Shown here in pieces: positions 24,293-34,869 of a DNA stretch of 40,675 nt. Where the stretch lies: assembly GCA_003669605.1 (NCBI GenBank), contig QWOP01000012.1, positions 1 to 40,675 of the forward strand, written 5' to 3'. The position numbers and the translations under genes were made by a program. The notes beneath the pieces were generated by a model that searched no databases, was not told where the DNA came from, and saw only the letters and a list, made by a program, of their open reading frames with translations. The DNA is from Planctomycetota bacterium. Its GTDB lineage: Bacteria; Planctomycetota; Planctomycetia; Pirellulales; UBA1268. Every line of letters begins with the position of its first letter. The stretch's first letter is position 1.

Positions 24293-27200
24293 ATGAATCT
24301 CTCCCGGCCTTTCATCCTCCGGCCGGTGGCCACGAGCCTCCTCATGGTGGCGATGGTGCTCGCCGGAGCCGTGGCCTACCGCCAACTGCCGGTGTCGGCG
24401 CTGCCGCAGGTCGACTACCCCACGATCCAAGTGCTCACGTTCTATCCCGGCGCCAGCCCGGACGTGATGGCTTCGAGCGTCACCTCCCCCTTGGAGCGGC
24501 AGTTTGGTCAGGTGCCCGGCCTGACGCAGATGACGTCGACGAGTTCCGACGGCTGCTCGGTGATCACGCTGCGATTCGATCTAGCGCTGGACATCGACAT
24601 CGCCACCCAGCAGGTCCAGGCGGCGATCAATTCGGCCGGAGCTTTTCTCCCCCGCGACCTCCCCAATCCGCCGGTCTACACCAAGACAAATCCTGCCGAC
24701 AGTCCCATTCTCACCCTGGCTCTGACCAGCGACACGCTGCCGCTGACGAAGATTCAGGATTTGGCAGACACCCGATTGGCCCAGAAGATCTCCCAACTCT
24801 CCGGGGTGGGGATGGTGAGCATCTCTGGTGGGCAGAAGCCGGCGATCCGCATCCAGGCCAATCCCACGGCGCTGTCTGCCCTGGGACTGAATCTCGAAGA
24901 TCTGCGGATGACGCTGGTGCAGGCGAGCGTCAACCAAGCCAAGGGGAGTTTTGACGGCCGCCGTCAGGCGTTCACGATCGCTGCCAACGATCAATTGCTG
25001 ACCAGCGAGCAGTTCCGCGGCCTGATCATCGGGTATCGCAACGGCTCTGCGATCCACCTCACCGACGTTGCCGACGTCATCGACGGTGCTGAAAATGTCC
25101 GTCAGGCGGCGTGGATGAACGACATTCCCGCCGTGATCGTCAACATCCAACGGCAGCCGGGAGCCAACATCATCGATGTCGTCGACTCGGTGAAAGCCCT
25201 CCTCCCCCAGTTGCAGTCGACGCTGCCGGCGGCGGTGGCGGTGCAAGTCCTCACCGATCGAACGCTCACCATCCGGGCGAGCATCGAGGGGGTGCAGCAC
25301 GAACTGTTGCTCACCATCGCCCTGGTGGTGTTCATCATCTTTCTCTTCCTGCGGAATGTGACCGCCACGATCATCCCCGGCGTGGCCGTACCGCTGTCGC
25401 TGGTGGGCACGTTCGCCGTGATGTACGGCCTGGGGTACAGCCTCAACAACCTGACGCTCATGGCGCTGACGATCTCCACTGGATTCGTCGTCGACGATGC
25501 GATCGTGATGATCGAAAACATCGTCCGCTACGTGGAGGAGGGGGAGTCGCCGTTGGAGGCGGCTCTGCGGGGCTCGGCCGAGATCGGGTTCACGATCGTC
25601 AGCCTCTCGGTATCGCTGATCGCCGTGCTGATCCCGCTGCTTTTTATGGGGGATATCGTCGGCCGGCTGTTCCGGGAATTCGCAGTCACACTCTCGGTGA
25701 CGATCGTGGTCTCGGCGATCGTCTCGTTGACGCTGACGCCGATGATGTGTGCGGTGCTCCTCTCGCATAAAGGCCTCTCGCAGCAGGGATGGTTTCACCG
25801 CACCAGCGAACGGCTTTTTGAAGCCTGCACGGCCGGGTACGCGGCCAGTCTGCGGTGGGTGCTCCGCCACCAGGTGGCGACAATGGTCACATTCCTGGCC
25901 ACACTGCTGGCCACCTGGCAGCTGTACCAAATCGTGCCCAAGGGATTCTTCCCCGTGCAGGACACCGGGGTGATTCTGGGGATCTCCGAAGCGCCGCAGA
26001 GCATCTCTTTCGACGCCATGCGCGAACGGCAGCAAGTGCTTAACCGAGCGATTCTCGAGGATCAGGCGGTGGAGAGCCTGTCGAGCTTTATCGGCATCGA
26101 CGGCACCAACACCACCGCCAACAGCGGCCGCATCCAGATCAATCTTCGGCCGCTGGAAGAGCGGCAGATCGCGGCCGTCGATGTCATTCGCCGCCTGCAG
26201 CCGCGGCTGGCGGCGATCGAGGGGATCGCCCTGTTCATGCAGCCGGTGCAGGACCTCTCGGTGGAGACCCGCGTCAGTCGGACGCAGTACCAATACACCC
26301 TGGAGTCGCCCGATCCGGCTGAGCTCGCGCTGTGGGCGCCGCGGTTTCTCTCCCGCCTCCGAGAATTGCCCGGGCTGGCTGATGTTGCCAGTGACCAGCA
26401 GTCTGACGGTCGTCAGGCTCGTTTGGTGATCGACCGCGACAGCGCCTCCCGGCTGGGAATCACTCCCCAGATGATCGATGACGCCCTCTACGACGCCTTT
26501 GGCCAGCGGCAGATCTCGATGCTCTTCACGCAGCTCAATCAGTATCGCGTCGTGCTGGAGGTGGCGCCGGAATTCCGCGATTCTCCGCAGGATATGGCGC
26601 AGATGTATGTCCGGGGGATGGTGGAGCCGGGGGGGGCCGCCCGCGGCGGCGGAAGCCGAGTGCCGCTGGGGGCCGTGACCAGACTGGAGGAACACAGCAC
26701 TCCTTTGACAGTCAATCATCAGGGGCAGTTCCCGGTGGTGACGATGTCGTTCAATCTGGCGCCAGGGGTCTCGCTCGGGGAGGCGGTGGACGCGGTGGAG
26801 CGGGTCCGGGACGACATCGAGCTGCCAACCGGCGTTCAGACTGCCTTCCAGGGGACGGCGGCCGCCTTTCGCTCGTCGCTTTCCAATCAGGGGCTGCTCA
26901 TCCTGGCGGCCATTATCACGGTGTACATCGTGCTCGGCGTCCTCTACGAGAGCACGATCCATCCGATCACGATCCTCTCCACCCTCCCCAGCGCCGGCGT
27001 GGGGGCGCTGGTGGCTCTGCTCATCTACCGGATCGACCTCAGCGTGATCGCGCTGATCGGCATCATTCTGCTGATCGGGATTGTCAAGAAAAACGCCATC
27101 ATGATGATCGATTTCGCCGTCGCCGCGGAGCGGGGGGGCATCGACGGACGGCGGATGGCGCCGCGCCAAGCGATTCAGGAGGCCTGTCTGCTCCGTTTCC

Positions 27201-27481
27201 GCCCGATCATGATGACGACCTGTGCAGCGCTGTTGGGGGCGGTGCCACTGGCGATGGGGAGCGGAGTGGGCTCGGAACTCCGCCGGCCGCTGGGGATCAC
27301 GATCATCGGTGGCCTGCTCGTCAGCCAACTCCTCACGCTCTACACCACGCCGGTGATCTATCTGTGGTTTGACGCCATCGGCCGCTGGTTTCGCGGGCCG
27401 GCTCCAGTCGGGGCCGCGGGCCATGAGGAGAGCAAAGAAGCGGCCGAATTCGCCGCAGCCGAGGAGGAGATCGGACCATGA
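24293..27481 (+). CDS. mdtB: RND multidrug efflux permease, MdtB-like
   Basis: A 1062-residue inner-membrane proton-driven pump of the HAE1 class with 12 membrane helices and two large periplasmic loops. It opens [16 protein letters not shown] and [12 protein letters not shown] as in MdtB. The TM4 proton-relay pair is D401-D402 ([13 protein letters not shown]) and the TM10 lysine is in [12 protein letters not shown] (K932/K933). In Escherichia coli MdtB works as a heteromultimer with MdtC, here encoded immediately after with a 4-base overlap. The exported compounds cannot be read from sequence. The C-terminus carries an acidic, alanine-rich tail ([18 protein letters not shown]) longer than in the E. 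coli protein. Operon with the adaptor upstream. Confidence 0.95.
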   Translation: MNLSRPFILRPVATSLLMVAMVLAGAVAYRQLPVSALPQVDYPTIQVLTFYPGASPDVMASSVTSPLERQFGQVPGLTQMTSTSSDGCSVITLRFDLALDIDIATQQVQAAINSAGAFLPRDLPNPPVYTKTNPADSPILTLALTSDTLPLTKIQDLADTRLAQKISQLSGVGMVSISGGQKPAIRIQANPTALSALGLNLEDLRMTLVQASVNQAKGSFDGRRQAFTIAANDQLLTSEQFRGLIIGYRNGSAIHLTDVADVIDGAENVRQAAWMNDIPAVIVNIQRQPGANIIDVVDSVKALLPQLQSTLPAAVAVQVLTDRTLTIRASIEGVQHELLLTIALVVFIIFLFLRNVTATIIPGVAVPLSLVGTFAVMYGLGYSLNNLTLMALTISTGFVVDDAIVMIENIVRYVEEGESPLEAALRGSAEIGFTIVSLSVSLIAVLIPLLFMGDIVGRLFREFAVTLSVTIVVSAIVSLTLTPMMCAVLLSHKGLSQQGWFHRTSERLFEACTAGYAASLRWVLRHQVATMVTFLATLLATWQLYQIVPKGFFPVQDTGVILGISEAPQSISFDAMRERQQVLNRAILEDQAVESLSSFIGIDGTNTTANSGRIQINLRPLEERQIAAVDVIRRLQPRLAAIEGIALFMQPVQDLSVETRVSRTQYQYTLESPDPAELALWAPRFLSRLRELPGLADVASDQQSDGRQARLVIDRDSASRLGITPQMIDDALYDAFGQRQISMLFTQLNQYRVVLEVAPEFRDSPQDMAQMYVRGMVEPGGAARGGGSRVPLGAVTRLEEHSTPLTVNHQGQFPVVTMSFNLAPGVSLGEAVDAVERVRDDIELPTGVQTAFQGTAAAFRSSLSNQGLLILAAIITVYIVLGVLYESTIHPITILSTLPSAGVGALVALLIYRIDLSVIALIGIILLIGIVKKNAIMMIDFAVAAERGGIDGRRMAPRQAIQEACLLRFRPIMMTTCAALLGAVPLAMGSGVGSELRRPLGITIIGGLLVSQLLTLYTTPVIYLWFDAIGRWFRGPAPVGAAGHEESKEAAEFAAAEEEIGP

Positions 27482-30400
27482 ATCCCTCCGCTTGGTTTAT
27501 CCACCGTCCGGTGGGCACGGCTCTGCTGGCTGTGGCGATGACGCTCGTCGGTGCGATCTGTTACTTCCTGCTCCCGGTGTCGCCGCTGCCACAGGTGGAG
27601 TATCCGACGATCAATATCGGCGCCGGCCTGCCTGGGGCCAGTCCAGAGACGATGGCCTCGGCGGTGGCCACGCCGCTGGAGCGGCAGTTCGGATTGATCG
27701 CGGGCGTCACCGAGATGACTTCGTCGAGCACGCTCGGGCAGACGAGCGTCACGCTTCAGTTCGATCTCGATCGCAATATCGATGCCGCCACCCGCGATGT
27801 TCAGGCCGCGATCAACGCCGCCCGCGGCCGGCTGCCGTCGAATCTTCCCGGCAACCCCACCCCCCGTAAGGTCAATCCGGCCGATGCGCCGGTGCTGATC
27901 ATGGCGATGACGTCGGTGCTCCATGACAAGCCCCGGCTCCAGGACGTCGCCAGCACGCTCATCCAGCAAAAGCTCTCGCAGGTCCCGGGGGTCGGGCAGG
28001 TGGTGGTCAGCGGGGGCTCGGCGCCGGCTGTCCGCGTCAGTGTCAACCCGCTGGTGCTCGAGCGCTACGACCTCGGCCTGGACGACATCCGCACCTGCCT
28101 CCAATCGGCCAATGCCAACCGCCCGAAGGGGACGATTGACGACGGGGCGACGAGCTGGTCGATCAGCACCACCGACCAACTCTTCCGGGCCGAGGAATAC
28201 AGGAAGCTGATCGTGGCCATCCGCCGCGGGGCGCCGGTTCGCTTAGGCGATGTGGCCACGGTCCTCGATTCCGTCGAGGACATCCGCGTGGCGGGCGTCT
28301 ACAACGCCAAGCCGACAATCATGCTCATCGTCTACCGGCAGCCCAACGCCAACATCATCCAGGCTGTCGACAACGTGCTGGCGATCCTCCCGCAGATCCG
28401 GGCGCAGATCCCGGCCGGGATCACGCTCGATGTGGCGATGGACCGGACGGCCACGATCCGCGCGAGCATCGCCGATGTGCAGCACACGCTCCTGCTTTCG
28501 ATGGGGCTGGTGGTCGCGGTGGTGTTCGTGTTCCTCCGTGATCTGCGGGCCACGCTGATCCCCGCCGTGGTGGTGCCAGTGTCGCTGGTGAGCACTTTTT
28601 CTGTGATGTACGTCCTTGGCTACAGCCTCGACAACCTTTCGTTGATGGCGCTGACCATCGCCACGGGATTTGTCGTCGATGATGCGATCGTCGTCCTGGA
28701 GAATATTGCCCGTCATCGTGAGCAGGGGATGCGCCCCTTCGAAGCAGCCCTGCTGGGGGCCAGGGAGATCGGCTTTACGGTCCTCTCCATCAGCGTCTCG
28801 CTGGTGGCGGTCTTCATCCCCATCCTCCTCATGGGCGGAGTTGTGGGGCGGCTGTTCCGCGAATTCGCCGTCACCCTCTCGGTGGCGATTGGCGTCTCGA
28901 TGGTCGTGTCGCTGTCGTTGACGCCGATGATGTGCGCCTGGCTGCTCAAGCCAGTGGAGCACGCGCGGCGGAGCCTGTTGAACCGGATGACGGAGCGGTT
29001 GCTCGATGGCATCACCTCCGGCTACGCCGCTCTCCTCGAAGTCGTCATGCAGCACCCGCGGATCACGATGGTGGTCAACCTGTGCACCTGCGTGCTGTCG
29101 GTGTGGATGTACATCGTGGTCCCCAAGGGATTCTTTCCGCAGCAGGACACCGGTCGGATCACCGGCACGCTTGACGCCGATCAGGATACGTCGTTCCAGA
29201 CGATGAGCCAGTTGCTGACGAAGTTCTCGCAGGCGGTCGTCGAGGATCCCGCGGTGGCTGGGATCACCGGATCGACCGGCGGCGCGGCCGGTGGCAGTCC
29301 GAATGCGGCGCGGATGTTTGTCAGCCTCAAGCCCAAGGAAGAGCGGGAGGGGATGTCGGCGGATCAGGTGGTCGGCCGGCTGCGCGGGAAACTGGCGCCG
29401 CTGACGGGGGCGACGATGATCATGCAGCCGGTGCAGGATCTCCGCATCGGCGGGCGGCCGAGCAGTTCGCAGTATCAGTTCACGCTTCGCGGCGACAATC
29501 TCGCCGATCTCAATGAATGGGGGCCGAAGTTGGTGCGGGAGATGCGCTCGATGCCGGAGTTGGCCGACATTCGTTCCGATCAGCAAAACCGCGGCCTGCA
29601 GGCCGGGCTGACGATCGATCGCGATGCCGCAGCCCGGTTTGGGATCACGCCCCAGCAGATCGACGACGCCCTCTACGACGCCTTCGGACAACGTCAGGTG
29701 TCGCTGATGTACAAGCCCCTGGGACAATACCGGGTGGTGATGGGGATGGAGCCGGAGTTTCTCCAAGGCCCCGATGCCCTTAAAAGCCTCCATGTGCCGG
29801 GGCAAAACGGGCTCCAAGTGCCGCTGGAGTCGCTCTGCACACATACCACGAGCAATGCGCCGCTGATGGTCAACCACACGGCCCAATTTCCCTCAGCGAC
29901 GGTGTCGTTCAATCTCGCGGCGGGGGTCTCGCTTGGGCAGGCGGTGGAGGCGGTGGAACGGAAGGCGGCCGAACTGGGGATGCCGTCCACGGTGCGGGGG
30001 AGTTTTTCCGGCACCGCGCAGGTGTTCCGCGAAGCGCTCTCCAACCAACCGCTCCTTATTCTGGCGGCCGTGATCACCGTCTACATCGTGTTGGGGATGC
30101 TCTACGAGAGCCTCATCCACCCGTTGACGATCATCTCCACCCTCCCCAGCGCCGGACTGGGAGCGCTGTTGGCATTGCAGTGGACCGGCAGCCAACTCGA
30201 CGTGATGTCGATGATCGGCATCATTCTCCTGATCGGGATCGTGAAGAAGAACGCCATCATGATGATTGACTTTGCCCTTGAGGCCGAGCGGACCCGTGGG
30301 CTGCTGCCGCGTCAAGCGATCACCGAAGCCTGTATCCTCCGCTTCCGGCCGATCACGATGACGACGCTGGCAGCGCTGTTTGGCGGCCTGCCGCTGGCCC

Positions 30401-30600
30401 TGGGGACGGGGCCTGGTGCCGAGCTCCGCTGGCCGTTGGGGATCGCCATTGTCGGTGGCCTGATCGTCAGCCAGATGCTGACGCTCTTCACCACCCCGGT
30501 CGTCTATCTGTATCTCGACAGCCTCGTTCACTGGCTCGGACGGCGCCGGATCACCGCGCCCGCCACCGTCACGTCGTCTGCGGTTCCATCCTCCGCCTGA
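27478..30600 (+). CDS. mdtC: RND multidrug efflux permease, MdtC-like
   Basis: A 1040-residue pump subunit paralogous to the preceding one. MdtC-like features: [54 protein letters not shown] and [17 protein letters not shown]401-D402 ([19 protein letters not shown]) and K923/K924 ([12 protein letters not shown]) form the proton relay. The start overlaps the MdtB-like stop (ATGA), implying coupled translation in a fixed ratio. No TolC-type outer-membrane factor follows; the next gene is convergent 17 bases away, so the channel must be encoded elsewhere. Function: proton-driven efflux at the inner membrane together with the neighbouring permease. Confidence 0.95.
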   Translation: MNPSAWFIHRPVGTALLAVAMTLVGAICYFLLPVSPLPQVEYPTINIGAGLPGASPETMASAVATPLERQFGLIAGVTEMTSSSTLGQTSVTLQFDLDRNIDAATRDVQAAINAARGRLPSNLPGNPTPRKVNPADAPVLIMAMTSVLHDKPRLQDVASTLIQQKLSQVPGVGQVVVSGGSAPAVRVSVNPLVLERYDLGLDDIRTCLQSANANRPKGTIDDGATSWSISTTDQLFRAEEYRKLIVAIRRGAPVRLGDVATVLDSVEDIRVAGVYNAKPTIMLIVYRQPNANIIQAVDNVLAILPQIRAQIPAGITLDVAMDRTATIRASIADVQHTLLLSMGLVVAVVFVFLRDLRATLIPAVVVPVSLVSTFSVMYVLGYSLDNLSLMALTIATGFVVDDAIVVLENIARHREQGMRPFEAALLGAREIGFTVLSISVSLVAVFIPILLMGGVVGRLFREFAVTLSVAIGVSMVVSLSLTPMMCAWLLKPVEHARRSLLNRMTERLLDGITSGYAALLEVVMQHPRITMVVNLCTCVLSVWMYIVVPKGFFPQQDTGRITGTLDADQDTSFQTMSQLLTKFSQAVVEDPAVAGITGSTGGAAGGSPNAARMFVSLKPKEEREGMSADQVVGRLRGKLAPLTGATMIMQPVQDLRIGGRPSSSQYQFTLRGDNLADLNEWGPKLVREMRSMPELADIRSDQQNRGLQAGLTIDRDAAARFGITPQQIDDALYDAFGQRQVSLMYKPLGQYRVVMGMEPEFLQGPDALKSLHVPGQNGLQVPLESLCTHTTSNAPLMVNHTAQFPSATVSFNLAAGVSLGQAVEAVERKAAELGMPSTVRGSFSGTAQVFREALSNQPLLILAAVITVYIVLGMLYESLIHPLTIISTLPSAGLGALLALQWTGSQLDVMSMIGIILLIGIVKKNAIMMIDFALEAERTRGLLPRQAITEACILRFRPITMTTLAALFGGLPLALGTGPGAELRWPLGIAIVGGLIVSQMLTLFTTPVVYLYLDSLVHWLGRRRITAPATVTSSAVPSSA

Positions 30601-30617
30601 CCGCCACCGCTTCGATA

Positions 30618-32117
30618 TCAGGCCTTCTCAAGGATGAGGAGCGAGCGGGGGAAGACGGTCCAGGTCGTTGCCGGCGCGGCGTCTGTTGCGTTGCGGTAGG
30701 GATCGGTCGTCGTCACGGTCATCCCGGCACGGTTGTAGTTGGCCAGGACCAGATGGAAGCCGCGGTTCGCCAGCGCCGAGGCGACGACGCCCTCGGGAAG
30801 CGGAGCGGTAAACAGGCCGCTCTCCCCGATTTCAAGCCACGCCCAGGTTCCCTCTTCGACAAGGGGCAGATAGCGTGCCAGCCATTCTCCCCAGCGGATC
30901 CTGGTCGCCGGGCTGCCCGGTACCTCGTCCCAGGCGGAGTAGGTGTGGAGTTTCGTCTTGTCGGCGTCGAACTGTGCCTTGGCGTCGCGGCAGCGCTTCA
31001 GCCAGAAGTCGTCGTTGTAGGCCACGCCCGGAATGAAACCGCGCTGGCCGGTGAAGATCCGGCCGCCGAAGGTGACCGGGAACTGGAGGTAGGGGATCGA
31101 CTGGAGGAACGGTTCGTCGATCGACTCCAGACTCGTGAAGCCCATGTCGAGGCAGGGAACGACATACGGTGGATGGTGCTTGACCGTCTCCCGAAGGCCG
31201 TCGGCGTTTGCCACCCCCTCGCCAACCCACAGGTAGTCGTAGGTGACGAGGTCGGTGAGCGGTTTGTCGGCACCATCAACATGGAGTTTGACGATCCCTC
31301 CCCGTCGCTTGACGTCGGCATGGATCAGTGCCAAAAGATCGGCGAAGGCGCCATCCTCCTGCGGTGTCTCACCGAAGGCGGGGATCTCGTCGGCAGCGAG
31401 CGGCATCTGCCGTTTCCGCTCGTGCCGGTTCATCAGGTAGCCGCCGTCGATGTAGATCCCATCTCCTCCCCACTCCTCGATGACGTGGGCGATCTTCCGC
31501 ATCACGAAGGCCCGCCAACCGGGGCTCGCCGGCGAGCAGCGGGCCATCTTCCAGTAGCCGACGACGAGGACGTCGCCGGGCCGGTTCCAGGCCGGGTCGT
31601 AGTCGGGGTCGGTTGTCTGCAGGAAGCAGGTGGAGACGTAGGTCAGGACCTTGATCCCGCGCGCCCGTGCCATCGCCAGGAAGCGGATGTAGCCGTCACG
31701 ATTGACTGGCGAATACTTATCTCCCCCAAACAGCCGCAGGGAATCGTTCCAGTCGTCGAACACCTGGATCACCTGCACGCCGAGGGCCTGCAGGCGATCG
31801 AGTTCGGCCTCGTCTTCCTCGCCCGGGTTCCAGGGCTCCGTAGCGGGGTATTCGCCGAGGTTGTAGCAGCACTGGGCGGGGAGATAGTTGGTGACGAGGT
31901 GCTTCCGGAGGCTGGTGCCGATGCGGGCGTTGCCGAAAGCGACGTTCTCCAACCGGCGGCGGTGGTCATCGGCGGTGTAGTCGGCCAGCAACCGTGCTGG
32001 TCGTGGAAGCGCCGACTGCGGCGTGGCAATCGCCGGCACAGCGGCGGGGCTGGCCTCCGGCAGAAGCCCGATGCCGCCCACCAACGAACCGGCTTGGAGA
32101 AATCGACGGCGGTCCAT
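30618..32117 (-). CDS. Tat-exported putative glycoside-hydrolase-like barrel protein of unknown substrate
   Basis: A 499-residue protein with a twin-arginine signal (DRRRFLQAG at 2-10, hydrophobic stretch, then Pro/Ala-rich region). The body reads as a (beta/alpha)8 barrel: strand-like segments GVQVIQVFDDWND (113-125), IKVLTYVS (155-162), GDGIYIDGGY (218-227), IVKLHVDG and YDYLWVGEG. D219 and D224 are candidate catalytic acids, by analogy with barrel hydrolases that end strand 4 with an acid. A C-terminal beta domain (about 440-499) ends in WTVFPRSLLILEK. I do not recognise the exact family. A GGGAG ribosome site supports ATG 32117. It follows the arylsulfotransferase-like gene on the same strand, with a hairpin between them. 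Confidence 0.7.
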   Translation of the reverse strand: MDRRRFLQAGSLVGGIGLLPEASPAAVPAIATPQSALPRPARLLADYTADDHRRRLENVAFGNARIGTSLRKHLVTNYLPAQCCYNLGEYPATEPWNPGEEDEAELDRLQALGVQVIQVFDDWNDSLRLFGGDKYSPVNRDGYIRFLAMARARGIKVLTYVSTCFLQTTDPDYDPAWNRPGDVLVVGYWKMARCSPASPGWRAFVMRKIAHVIEEWGGDGIYIDGGYLMNRHERKRQMPLAADEIPAFGETPQEDGAFADLLALIHADVKRRGGIVKLHVDGADKPLTDLVTYDYLWVGEGVANADGLRETVKHHPPYVVPCLDMGFTSLESIDEPFLQSIPYLQFPVTFGGRIFTGQRGFIPGVAYNDDFWLKRCRDAKAQFDADKTKLHTYSAWDEVPGSPATRIRWGEWLARYLPLVEEGTWAWLEIGESGLFTAPLPEGVVASALANRGFHLVLANYNRAGMTVTTTDPYRNATDAAPATTWTVFPRSLLILEKA

Positions 32118-32136
32118 GGTGACTCCCGGTGAGGAA

Positions 32137-32187
32137 TCCCCATCGTAGCGGTTCCGCGGACCCCAAACCGCTCCAGGGGGATGGGGA
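32137..32187 (-). terminator. Long imperfect hairpin between the arylsulfotransferase-like gene and the Tat protein gene
   Basis: Outer arms TCCCCATC (32137-32144) and GATGGGGA (32180-32187) and inner arms AGCGGTT (32147-32153) and AACCGCT (32166-32172) fold into one bulged stem-loop. It lies 32-82 bases past the stop of the upstream minus-strand gene. There is no T-run, so it could be a factor-dependent end, an mRNA-stabilising structure, or a leader element for the next gene. Confidence 0.45.
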
Positions 32188-32218
32188 CGGAGTCCCGACT
32201 GCGATCGCCGGCCGCGGA

Positions 32219-34618
32219 TTAGCGTGGGCTCCGGGGCCGGCTCCCTGGCGGAGCGGAATCAGTGGAGGATTCTGTCGGTGGGATCGTGCCGGCCGCCGCC
32301 GCGATCTCCGGCGGGATCGGGGCTAGCAACGCCGGCATGGGGGCGGATTTCAGCAGCGGTGCCACCGCCGGCCGCGGTGCTGCTGGGAAGCTTCCCCAAT
32401 TGCCCGTCACGGGAATCGCCGTCGCGGCCATGGGGAGAGAGAAGATCAGCATGTTGTTTGTCGAGCCGTCGATCCGGTTGTTGAGGTAAAAACGCTTCGC
32501 CACTGGGTCGAAGAGGCCGACGGTGTCTTTCTTGTTGCCATCCCAATCGCCTACCAGCGGCACCCAGCTGGAAGGGAGCGCAGGCGTCTTAAAGGTCGTC
32601 ATGTCGGTGATCGAGCCGTCGATCCGGTTGTTGAGATAGAAGGTGTGGCCGACGGGGTCATAGAGGCCGACGCTGTCCTTGCCGTCGCCGTTCCAATCGC
32701 CGGCCACCGGCCGCCAGCTGGCTGGCAGCGCCAACGTGATAAACGCCTTGGCAGCCTCGCTGCCGTCGAGCGCGTAGAACCGGAAGGTGTGTGTAGTTGG
32801 TTCGTAGAGCCCGACCTCGTCGCCGCCTTGGCCGTCCCAGTTCCCCGCCAAGGGGAGCCAGGTAGAGCGGGCTCCGGGGATCGTCACCACTTGGTCGACG
32901 ACACCATCGGCGTCGTTGTCGATGCGGAATGCGCCGGCGGCGGCGTCGTAGACCGCCGGGGAGGAGAGGCCGTCGCCGTCGAAATCACCAGTCAGCGGCC
33001 GGAGGAAGGGGGCGGTGGCGCCTGAGAGCGGGGCGATCCGCGTGATGGCGGTGCTCGTGCCGTCGGCATGGTGGTTGAGCGTCCAGGCCTTGGTGGCCGA
33101 GTCGAAGGAACCGACCGTGCTGAAGAAGGGGGGATACTTTTCCACCAGTTTGCCGGGGGTCAGCGTCCGGCCTGCCAGCGCCGGCGAATTCGCGGTGTAG
33201 CGGAGGGCGCGGAAGGTGAGATTGGCCTGTACTCCGGGCACGCCACTGATATTGACAAGGGCCGGTGTCGCTCCCTGGGTGAGCGGGCCGCCTGGCACAT
33301 CGGGATTGATGTACTGCCAGACGATTTTCCCGGCGCTGGTGACTTCGAAGATCCGTCCTTTCGACCCTTCGTCGATCAGTGTGTCGCCGTTGGCGAGCCG
33401 CTGGGCACCAGAGATGATCGGCGAAAAGAAGCCCTTGGTGGGGCCGCCGTAACTCCAGGCCACCGTGGCGAGTCCGTAGGTGAGGGGCTTCAGTTCCATC
33501 ACCTGCGACCAACTGCTGCCGTCCGGACGTCCCCAGCCGTTGTTAAACACAAGGAGATTGCCGGCGCCGGGCAGTCCGTCGTCGATCCACTGGATGTTGT
33601 GCTGAAACTCGAGCGTTTGGCTGCCGGCGCCGCCGGCATTCCAGGTTTGCGGGTTGCCATAGCGCCAGAGGAGATCGCCCCCCTTGCCGAAAGTGCCACC
33701 GGAGTGGGAGGCCGCCTGGGCGGTCGTCGTGCTGTGGTCGATCATCCACACTTCACTGAACTCCCGCGACGACACCAGGATCTGGTTGGTGACGGGGTTA
33801 AAATCGATGGCGTTGAAGTGCGCCCAGTCGGCGAGGTTGGCATCGGCACCGAGGCCTCTAGGGATGAAGTTGAGGTTGATCAGCTGCGGATTCTTGACGA
33901 TCTCGGACGCCTTCACGTAACTCGGCTTGCCGGCGTCATACGACTGGATGACATGGTCTTTCATGTGCCATTCCCAGACAATCTGGCCGCCGCTGCCCGC
34001 GACAAGATCGGGCTTGATCTCCAGAATCGCCTCCGGCCAGAGTTCCTTGTTGACCGCCGGATTGAGAAGCGCCGGATCGCGTCCCATGGCGACGGCCTGG
34101 GCGGACGAGAGCCGCTCCCAGGCGATCGCCAGGACGTTGCCGTTGGGGAGGAGGATCGAGTCGTGGTGGAGTTGGTACTGGGCGTTGGCCAGCGTGTACG
34201 ACCAGGTGAGCTGGTTGTTCCAGTCGATGAGTTCAATCTTCCCGGTGGCTCCGTTGTTGCCGAAGCTCCGCTGCGGCGGGGCGAGCATCGTATTGCGGAG
34301 GATCGAGCCGTCGTCCTGGAGATAGACGCTCGTGGCACCGCCGCTGCCAGTCCAGGTATGCACTTCCTGGCCGTTGTTATCGACGAGATGGGTGGTGGGG
34401 GAGAAGCTGTCGTTGAAGAGCGTGTAACCAACCTGAGCGGCAGGATCGTTGACGAACAGACCGACGGTATGCGCCAGGGCCAGCCGCGATTCCAGAGCCT
34501 CCACATCGGCAATCTGCGCCCCCCGGGGCCGTCGCTTGCGGGCAGCGCTGCCGGCCCAGCGGGAGGCAGCGGTCGTGAGGGAGGCCAACAGCGAACGACG
34601 GCGGGCGGGGAAGGGCAT
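32219..34618 (-). CDS. Secreted arylsulfotransferase (ASST)-like protein with LEPR-XLL-like N-terminus and FG-GAP-like repeats
   Basis: A 799-residue protein. The basic N-terminus leads to DVEALESRLALAHTV (39-53), a variant of the LEPR-XLL signal found on planctomycete secreted proteins. Residues 55-520 look like a beta-propeller arylsulfotransferase: YTLFNDSFSPTTHLVDNNG, HHDSILLPNGNVLAIAWE, WAHFNAIDFNPVTNQILVSSR, EFQHNIQWIDDGLPG and RLANGDTLIDEGSKGRIFEV. The histidine-rich motifs fit the active site of ASST enzymes, which move sulfate between phenolic compounds without PAPS. Four FG-GAP-like units follow (about 545-743), then a Pro/Ala-rich tail. The ATG at 34618 is preferred to a TTG 18 codons upstream. 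Whether catalysis is kept is unknown. Confidence 0.82.
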   Translation of the reverse strand: MPFPARRRSLLASLTTAASRWAGSAARKRRPRGAQIADVEALESRLALAHTVGLFVNDPAAQVGYTLFNDSFSPTTHLVDNNGQEVHTWTGSGGATSVYLQDDGSILRNTMLAPPQRSFGNNGATGKIELIDWNNQLTWSYTLANAQYQLHHDSILLPNGNVLAIAWERLSSAQAVAMGRDPALLNPAVNKELWPEAILEIKPDLVAGSGGQIVWEWHMKDHVIQSYDAGKPSYVKASEIVKNPQLINLNFIPRGLGADANLADWAHFNAIDFNPVTNQILVSSREFSEVWMIDHSTTTAQAASHSGGTFGKGGDLLWRYGNPQTWNAGGAGSQTLEFQHNIQWIDDGLPGAGNLLVFNNGWGRPDGSSWSQVMELKPLTYGLATVAWSYGGPTKGFFSPIISGAQRLANGDTLIDEGSKGRIFEVTSAGKIVWQYINPDVPGGPLTQGATPALVNISGVPGVQANLTFRALRYTANSPALAGRTLTPGKLVEKYPPFFSTVGSFDSATKAWTLNHHADGTSTAITRIAPLSGATAPFLRPLTGDFDGDGLSSPAVYDAAAGAFRIDNDADGVVDQVVTIPGARSTWLPLAGNWDGQGGDEVGLYEPTTHTFRFYALDGSEAAKAFITLALPASWRPVAGDWNGDGKDSVGLYDPVGHTFYLNNRIDGSITDMTTFKTPALPSSWVPLVGDWDGNKKDTVGLFDPVAKRFYLNNRIDGSTNNMLIFSLPMAATAIPVTGNWGSFPAAPRPAVAPLLKSAPMPALLAPIPPEIAAAAGTIPPTESSTDSAPPGSRPRSPR
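32390..32990 (-). repeat. Four FG-GAP/VCBS-like 50-residue repeats at the C-terminus of the ASST-like protein
   Basis: Units carry the calcium-loop-like motifs GDFDGDGLSSPAVYD, GNWDGQGGDEVGLYE, GDWNGDGKDSVGLYD and GDWDGNKKDTVGLFD, then a capping GNWGS. The last two units are nearly identical in DNA: a 25-base block containing CGAGCCGTCGATCCGGTTG recurs at 32461 and 32611, exactly 150 bases apart, indicating a recent duplication. Confidence 0.85.
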
Positions 34619-34869
34619 GGCGAAGATCGCTCCGGGAAAGAAGGATGCACGGCGCCCGCCTCGGGGGGGCAAGCGCGGTGGGAGGACTTGGAAATGAGGC
34701 AGACGCGCAGCCTTCTGGGGGCCATGCGCAGGCTGGGAATTCAGGGTAATTTGGGGCGACTAGTGGATCCAGTGTTTGGTAGCACCCCGCCAGAGAGCGA
34801 TGAAAACCCTCTTTTCCCGCAGGAAAACCCCCGTTCAGCGACTCCAGACGCCGGAATGCCAGCCGGAAA

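Noticed and set aside
24581..27424. Very long open frame antisense to the MdtB-like gene
   Set aside because: GC-rich codon bias of the real gene opens the opposite strand; the translation is low-complexity, rich in Arg, His and Asp, with no domain pattern. The same applies to long antisense frames over the dehydratase, MdtC-like, ASST-like and DUF1501 genes.
34737..34770. Cluster of EcoRI, SpeI and BamHI sites resembling a vector polylinker
   Set aside because: The bases between the sites do not match a known polylinker order as I remember it, and flanking sequence continues into native genes on both sides; chance is likelier, although a vector screen would settle it.
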